NCBI GenBank assembly: GCA_011800155.1
Contig: CM022372.1
Coordinates: forward strand, 2,108,001-2,172,000
DNA from: Flammulina velutipes
Taxonomy: Eukaryota > Basidiomycota > Agaricomycetes > Agaricales > Physalacriaceae
Direction: 5' to 3'
DNA: 64,000 bases
Position 1 is the first letter of the stretch. Each line of letters starts with the position of its first letter. Made by a program: the position numbers and the translations under genes. The notes beneath the pieces were generated by a model. It was given only the letters and a program-made list of their open reading frames with translations. It had not been told where the DNA came from and did not search any database. Below, piece after piece: positions 57,701-64,000 of this stretch.

Positions 57701-58221
57701 GGAGGTCGTGCACGAACTCCCCAACGCACTGGAAACAGTTGACGCCGTCTAGTTCTAGACATACTCCGCGCTCACCTCCTGCCAACCCGATAACCGCAAC
57801 GCATTCACACAGCGTTTCCACAGAAGTACACATCGATTTGGTAGCACAGGCGAGGCACTGGTCAGTCAGGTGAGAAAAAGTATACTAGAACGATCACGGT
57901 TGGGATGATTCAACTGAATGATTATGATATACTATCAATGCTATACCATTCGAAGGTCTGTACACAGTGCGATGTGGCGCATATCTTGGCTACGGTATTT
58001 GAGTGGTTCGTTGCCGTGGCGCCTCTTAGACTTTTGGTTATGATATTTCATTGTTGGTATAGGCACCACCGGAAGTTGAAGACAATCCAGCGGGGGGTGC
58101 TAGTCGTACATAGCGCCGTGCCAGTGCCGTCCAAAAAAATGTTTAAAAGGACAGTCTTATGCATTCCGTTTGTCTATATTCAAATTAATTTCTCAAGCGC
58201 TAGTTGTTGCCGGACACAATT
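57701..58221. other. Spacer; right end is conserved leader of aspartic protease C
   Basis: The last 20-60 bases match the DNA in front of copies A and B, including TTG.TG..GGACACAATT before the ATG. No gene seen in the rest. Confidence 0.45.
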
Positions 58222-59566
58222 ATGCTCTTCTCCTACCTCCATGTCGCACTCGCTGCAGCTTTCGTTATTCCACGCCAGTGCACTGCGAACCCCGTTGTTC
58301 GTAGTCCAGCGGTTACAGAAAATCTCTATAAAAGCGACCAAGATTGGGTATCGGAAGTTACTTTAGGTGGCTCGAACAGGAAGTGTATGGCATTTAATTT
58401 GGCGTCTTGAGCTTGAAGTAGTAACTGATTATTTATTCAAGTCCGATTATTTGTTGACACTGGGAGCTGTTGGACATGGATTAAGAAGGATAGACTTGAT
58501 GGACATAGCTTGGGAACGGACAGTGGGGAATTTGTGAGTACAAGTACAAGTTATGTGGCGTAACTTGGTTCTGATCCATCTTGACCTAAAGGTCATCCAT
58601 TATGCAACTGAATCCGTTTCAGGAAAGAAGTACAATTCCCAGATCACGGTGGGCAACGGTAATTTGGTCGTCGAAAATCAAGTTATAGGAGTTGCAGATA
58701 GATACGTGTGAGTGCCCACTCTTCATGATACGATCATAGTAATCTAATGTTGTTGACTTCATAGAACCGAACGTTCTCTCTGGGATGGTGTTCTAGGGTA
58801 TAGTAGCCTCCGGAAGCAAGGATCTTTGACTTGAAAGCTGATTTTACATGCAGGCTCAGTTCATCTTCATCTTGTCAAGGCTTTCAAGCGCCACCTACGA
58901 TATTGATGAATCTCGCGGCTCGGGGCCAAAATGGTCTCGGTGTCTCCTTTTCTTCCTCGCCTGCTTCAGCTGGTCAACTAACATGGGGTATGTAAACCTT
59001 TGACGTTCTATCAATTTACTCACCACTGAACACTTGCAGGCGAATCTATCAACAATGATCTCACATTTTTGTAAGTCCGAGTCGTGTACTTGGCTTCGAA
59101 TTTCTGACCGAATGTCAGTCCTGCTCTAACGGAATATCCGAAGCACTGGACAGTCATGACCAACATCATAGTCTTAGGTAACACCAGATATCCAAATGTC
59201 GAGATGGAGCTGGATACCGGAACCTCAGAGATCCTTCTGGATGAGGCAACCTATATAAGATTCACAGACCTGATTGGCGGCCCAGTGACGAATTGTGGTG
59301 GCCAGACAGGAATCCTACCTCAATATTACAGGAAGGATAAAGACACGCTCACCATCGAGATAGGCGGCAAGTCATATCCTCTCACTATGGAATCCCTGAA
59401 AACCACAGGCCCTCCGTTTCCTTCCGCTACGGGATGTGATAGGAGCATTATATGGCTGAGAGTTGATAAACACACGCAGTCAATCTTGGGTGCTCCGTTC
59501 TTCAAAGAGTATTATGTCTATTTTGACGAAGAAAAAACACGGGTTGGGGTGGGAAAGAATATATAG
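58222..59566 (+). CDS. Secreted aspartic protease (A1 family), copy C
   Basis: Third member of the family, on the same strand as copy B and 7 kb away. Signal peptide MLFSYLHVALAAAFVIP. Catalytic motifs: FVDTGSCWTW and ELDTGTS. The six introns are at the same places (after RK, EF, RYV, VLG, TWG, TFL), each with GT-AG ends. Differences: the flap-to-lobe loop has a longer insertion near the end (TTGPPFPSATGCDRS instead of STGVPPGGDMNL). Spliced frame is open throughout. DUF6535 remnants lie on both sides of copies B and C, suggesting that segmental duplication carried both. Confidence 0.85.
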
Positions 59567-60142
59567 ATAATGCGGAATAGTGCTACCAAAAAGATATTTC
59601 AGTATAGATGTGTTTGTGCGAACTGGAAGCGTACCTGGCCATTCTCAATACTAAGATCATACGGAAAGAGTTCAGTCGGCACCGCCGAAACAAGAGTGAC
59701 AGGCATCGAGCACTGTGAGACTGGGGACACCGACCTCGAAGTGCGTATGCGTGCTCCGACCTTCCTTCCGCATTCGCGCTCAGTTCTCGCCTTCATCTCC
59801 CGACCTCCCACTCCGTCCTTCCAGCTAGCGATGGGAGTTGCCCTGTGCAGAGACGGTTCTTTCTCCGCGCCTCGATAGTCCCTCGATGCGATACTCTCGG
59901 GCTCGGTTGTACACGCCGATTCGGAGTCTTGGCTGGGTGGAGATTGGTAGTGGCACAGAGATATAAGATGTCGCGAACATGAATTGTAGTACGGCACAGC
60001 CATGATAATATGTGGTCGCTTCCGAGGAGCAGCGTACTTGCGGCCGGAGGAAAGGTATATGCGCCGAATAGCCTTAGTTGAATGGCTCATTTCACGTTCT
60101 GTAGGATTGTTAGTCGACGTGAAATGAGAGGAAAGAGGGTTT
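59567..60142. other. 3' flank of protease C and unassigned DNA
   Basis: The first 60 bases match the 3' flank of copy B (GATATTTCAGTATA.ATGT). A 218-codon minus-strand frame (59599-60255) overlaps the RA fragment and has no domain of its own. Confidence 0.4.
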
Positions 60143-60362
60143 ACCTTGACCGTCAATGGAAAAAAGTCAGTCCTCGCTACACTGTTCACCTCTTCGGGGA
60201 CTTGTCCTCCACCTCGTCCTCTCATGCAACCCCACCTCGACGACCTCAGCGACAAGCCGCATTGTTGGGGAACACGGACACCTTCCTCCTCCTATCCACG
60301 GAGATGGTAGAAGACACCGATAACTCGGAGAGACTCTGCTCTCTCAGCGTCTGTTTCTCACT
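60143..60362 (-). pseudogene. Fragment of the RA-domain gene from the left end of the window
   Basis: The minus strand aligns to plus-strand 1204-1460 of the first gene: GAGACGCTGAG, CATCGGTGTCTTCT-like, GATA.GAGGAGGAA.GTGT, TTCCCCAA.AATG, GAGGTGGAGGA.AAGTCC, and across the exon end into the intron (GG.CAAGGTAAA). Small deletions break the frame. Because intron DNA is included, it was copied as DNA, not from mRNA. Confidence 0.7.
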
Positions 60363-62849
60363 TTCCGAAGGCGCCTCTGCCAGTTGCAATATTCCTTCTC
60401 TGCTCTCTCGTGTTCCTTCACTACCCTTTCGTGCTCTTTCTCATGCTCCCCCACTTCTTCCCAACGTTCGGACTGCGACAGCGCCTCTTCCGTCCTCCCA
60501 CTCTTGTTCCCTCATCTCGCGCTGCGAGATAATGAGAATGAAGCATAACAACATGTAACAAGCTTACCTATTTGGCAACGAGTACTCCCAGCTTTCTGTA
60601 TGCTGCACCCTCAGAGCAGGTTCGAAGCTAGGGACTATTCCCCCAGTATCCCAGCGGTGTAATATGTCTACTCTGTGCAGACTTGACGTTTTTGTCTGGC
60701 TATGAGACGCCTTGTCTTGATGGTCTGCTCGAGACAGACGTCGACATCGTCGACAGGTTTCCTAGCGATGAGGAGTTGGTGTTCCATATTGTCGGTGCAG
60801 TTGCTGCGATGCGACCAAGCATGACGGAAAGTGCTGTTGAGGAATACAAATGCGCAGATTGAGCGAGAGTTGCATGGATCATCGAAGAGCAAATGTTTGG
60901 TGATTTGCTTGGCCAGTAATGAGTCTACACAAGGGTGCATGAACGACACAAAGGCAGACCTGTTGGAGGACACGCTACTGAATACAGGGTCAGTCAAGCC
61001 TGGGTGTTGTATAGTTCAGCCTTACTTCGAGGCGATGACCTTGTGGGCACGTATACTTATGAGTAGATTTAAGCGATGTAAATCTGAAATGAAGTTGAAG
61101 ATGTGAATCCTAAAGAGAAATTAGGCGGCATACCAGTAATTCATCCCATCGCGCTCCTTTCCGCTGTTATTTCCTGCAGATAGCGTGGCGAATGCAGATA
61201 ACGGGGGTGGTGGTGGTGGTAAGTGGTGAAGATGATACTTACGCAACTTGGGCTTTCACCATCACCACCGCCAACCCAGATCATATAACAGCGCTGCCAC
61301 CGACGACGGGGCTCTTACTTGGTTTTTGAGTCTTGGTTGGACTATTCAAAGGATCCATATTGTCGTCGTATTTCTATGTGCGTTTCTTCACAATTCTTAG
61401 CCAACACCTCTAACGTTCTCAAAGATTGTGTTTATATCCCTTCAATGATATCAGATGCTCTTCGCGAACCAATAACTTGGGATTCTCTGCAAGCATATAT
61501 CGCGGCGCGCATTGGTAGCCTAGCAATACCGACTCAGCGCTGCAACTGGCGCGTTGGTTTAAGTGTTCGTCGGTCCAGAGGTGTGTCTTTGACCCTTTCT
61601 GTCTCGCCTTACTGACAGATCCTGGTCGTAGATATTTACTATCCACTGGCAGTGTTTGCGCTCCGTGGGTTGCGCGCTCATCTGAGCATACTTATCGCCC
61701 CGACATGTTCGCCCGTCCCAAACTTCTCCAGTGAGGAACATCGAACCCTCTTCACCAATAGATGGCAAATTCAGTATCTACCAGTGACCATCCATCTCCC
61801 TCTTGATTCCGAATGCGAACCGTATTCACTAGTGAGTTCTTGATTAAACCTGATTTGTGCTACTCAACTAACACGCCTGTCAGAAACATGGTGTTGGTTA
61901 ATTCAAGTTAATATCCACGCACAGTCCTCCGAGCTTCAGCGTTCGAAAATAATTTTACCAAACTTCGTACTCTCCCTTCTGGCCGCCTCACTGCCTTGCT
62001 TCACCCAACCCCGGCGGTGGTCGTTGGCGCGTCGCCTTACCGCTGATTGAAGGTGCGTGTTTTCGTTACGCTTCGTTATAGTTTCATTTACATATTGCTA
62101 GCTATTCGCAACAATGTCCTCAAACAGGCGTCTATTATTGGAGCTTTGACGGTCGCGTGCACCAAGATCGCTCGTCTTATGGAATGCGCTTCATAACTAC
62201 CATGGGCGCCCCAGCTGTTATTCTGCACATTCAGCCCTTCCCGCTCACAGCACGATAGACGAGGACGATGGATAACGACACCGCCCCTTGTCGCCGTCCA
62301 TTGAGAGGTCGTACACTTACGAAGAGCAACGACGACAAAACACTCTCCCGATTTCCCGTCGTCTATGCCACTGTCCCGACTCCCCTGACTTCCCTGTCGA
62401 TACAGAGGTCAAGATGGTAGCGACAGTTTAGTCGATCAGACACAGACACATGTGGGCTGGTTTTGGCAAAAACAATGATGGAATCGCGAGGTATTTCTAC
62501 AACGCCTGTGTAAAAAGCACCCATCTCATCGACCTTTTAGATTATGCCATTCCTGAGAGTCTACAGGATTTTCCTCAGCTTGGACCTTGTTCCTATGGAG
62601 TTTGTGCGCGACAGCTATGGAAGGAGACGGAAGCTATGCTATCGATACAAGTGCGCGCCACCAGCATGGCAGCACTCAATTGAAGGTAGAACCACCTGTC
62701 AAAAGAAGCTAGGTGCGCTGTAACGTTGTACGTCGAAAGCTTCCATTCTTTCTGACTTGTACCGAACAAGGTTGCTACAAAGCGTGAGAACCGCTTCAGC
62801 GCGATATTTATAACAGGTCGCTCAAGACGAAGAAGTCCTTATCTTCCCG
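60363..62849. other. 2.5 kb with no supported gene
   Basis: Ser/Pro-rich plus frames and a 109-codon minus frame (60668-60997) lack domains. A (GGT)n tract with GTAAGTGG lies at 61201-61230. Frames such as RGLRAHLSILIAPTCSPVPNF (about 61665) are isolated. The region looks like decayed DNA. Confidence 0.4.
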
Positions 62850-64000
62850 ATGTCCTTCGCACTCGAGAGTATCGCCTCTTATGCTTCCATTCGGGAAGCT
62901 TTGATATCCATTGCTATCTGCTTGCTTGTATGCGTCGTTGGTTCAAGATTGTTCATACATCCCCTCAAGTCGTTCCCTGGGCCCCGTCTCGCTAGCGTCA
63001 CGGATCTATACGCCGCGTACTACGAACTCTGGAAAGACGGGGATCTTGTCAATCATCTCGATGAGCTCCATCGCGTTTACGGTCAGTGTGCTCTTTGGAA
63101 CACAATTGAAATCGCGTGCTGAACTCAAATAGGTCCTATTGTACGGATTCGACCAAACGAGGTACGCAAGCGGTGCTCGATACGTGTTCCACCATTAATC
63201 CTCACGCTTTCTAAGCTTCATTTCAACACGCCCGAAGCATATTTTGCAATTTATCCACCACGCGGTGGTTTTATCAAGGACCGCAAGTTTTATTCCAGTT
63301 TCGGGATTACAGATTCAACTCTGGGCTTCATCGATGTCAAAGAGCACAAAAAGAGAAGAGACCTAATCAATCCCCTTTTTTCGAGGCGCGCGATCCTGAA
63401 GTTCGAGCGCAATATACAGGACAATGTGAGCTCTATCATCGGTTCGTCTCCATATCTCGTCTTACTCGCAGTAGATCGATCTTTTCGTCCAACGCCTACA
63501 AGAGTACAAAGACAAACCTGTCAACTTCAAAAACGGCTTTCGCGCGCTGACGATGGATGTTATCACGACGTACTCCTACGGCTATGCCCTCGGCGGTCTC
63601 TCCGCACCAGGATTCGACCATTCCATTCCCAGGAGCTTGAACAGCGCCGTCGTGCTAGTGGCCTTTGCGAGATATCTTCCCTGGTTGCGTGCCATCCAAT
63701 GGCTACCCCCGGACATCGGCGCGATGCTGAAACCCAGCCAGGCTGGCTATGCGAATCTGTCGAACTCCATCCGGAAGAGTGTCGAGACATATCTTGCCGA
63801 TCCAGAGTCTTTCCGGAAGGGAGAGCAAGAGACGATATATCATCATTTGCTTCCAGAGACGGTGGACCCGAGCCAGTGGCCGTCGAAGGCATCTTTGGTC
63901 GACGAGGTATGTTCTTGATTTCCCTTTTGACCGAAACAATGTTTTTGATATGGGACCAATAGGCTATGGTGCTTATTAGCGCTGGAACTGATACGACCGC
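62850..64000 (+). CDS. Cytochrome P450 monooxygenase, 3' end outside window
   Basis: The ATG at 62850 opens a membrane anchor (REALISIAICLLVCVVGSRLF), then the Pro hinge HPLKSFPGPRLASVTDLY. Exons, with introns near 63080-63131, 63165-63216, 63427-63475 and 63907-63962, continue RIRPNELHFNTPEAYFAIY, VKEHKKRRDLINPLFSRRAI, FRALTMDVITTYSYGYAL. The window ends in the I-helix AMVLISAGTDTTA, with the oxygen-activating Thr. The heme loop and ExxR lie beyond the window. The pattern (FPGPRLA, KRRDLINPLFS) is that of fungal P450s of the trichodiene-oxygenase/pisatin-demethylase type. It is not close to the tandem P450s at 21-26 kb. Confidence 0.85.

Noticed and set aside
59599..60255. 218-codon minus-strand open frame
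   Set aside because: No domain, low-complexity composition, and its first part lies in the decayed RA fragment. Probably chance.
61201..61280. (GGT)n tract with a partly complementary CACCACC stretch, considered as a hairpin element
   Set aside because: Pairing is imperfect and of low complexity; no direct repeats flank it.
1..64000. CRISPR arrays, bacterial operons, phage or plasmid features
   Set aside because: The window is clearly intron-rich fungal nuclear DNA; no regularly spaced repeats or bacterial gene organisation were seen.

Overview
The window is nuclear DNA from a filamentous fungus, almost certainly a mushroom-forming basidiomycete (Agaricomycetes). Genes are split by many 45-65 nt GT-AG introns, there are no operons, and the families present (DUF6535 membrane proteins, small BTB/POZ proteins, DUF3494 ice-binding proteins, tandem P450s) are typical of that group. 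Species cannot be named from the sequence.

Layout. 1-2.8 kb: 3' part of a Ras-association (RA) domain protein. 3-8.2 kb: a secreted aspartic protease, a small secreted protein with a beta/gamma-crystallin-like calcium motif, TAP42 (PP2A regulator), and a broken copy of the small secreted gene. 8.3-11 kb: two paralogous BTB proteins. 11-13.1 kb: no confident gene. 13.1-25.9 kb: accessory metabolism and secretion: a BAHD-like acyltransferase, a short-chain dehydrogenase, two tandem ice-binding proteins, a SAM methyltransferase and two tandem P450s. 26.5-38.7 kb: mostly conserved housekeeping genes (mitochondrial RRM protein, complex III core subunit QCR2, RPAP3) mixed with a nucleotidyltransferase-like protein, a HIT-like protein with a signal peptide, a small membrane protein and a secreted kinase-like protein. 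39-40.5 kb: a non-autonomous hAT-like transposon with perfect terminal repeats and an 8-bp target duplication, then a tRNA-Asp. 41.5-45.6 kb: a Cdc25-like phosphatase, COX20 tail-to-tail with it, an APH-type kinase and a C2H2 zinc-finger protein. 45.8-59.6 kb: a duplication-rich area with one apparently intact DUF6535 gene, four decayed DUF6535 pieces, an F-box pseudogene and two more aspartic proteases. 59.6-62.8 kb: largely decayed DNA, including a fragment of the RA gene found at the left end. 62.85 kb to the end: the 5' half of another P450.

How the genes relate. Housekeeping genes (TAP42, RRM protein, QCR2, RPAP3, COX20, phosphatase, tRNA) are interleaved with blocks of fast-evolving duplicated genes. 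The acyltransferase, dehydrogenase, methyltransferase and P450s could be tailoring enzymes of one pathway, but no synthase or cyclase is visible, so this is only a possibility. The strongest themes are local duplication at several ages (ice-binding proteins, P450s, aspartic proteases, BTB, DUF6535) and decay of copies.
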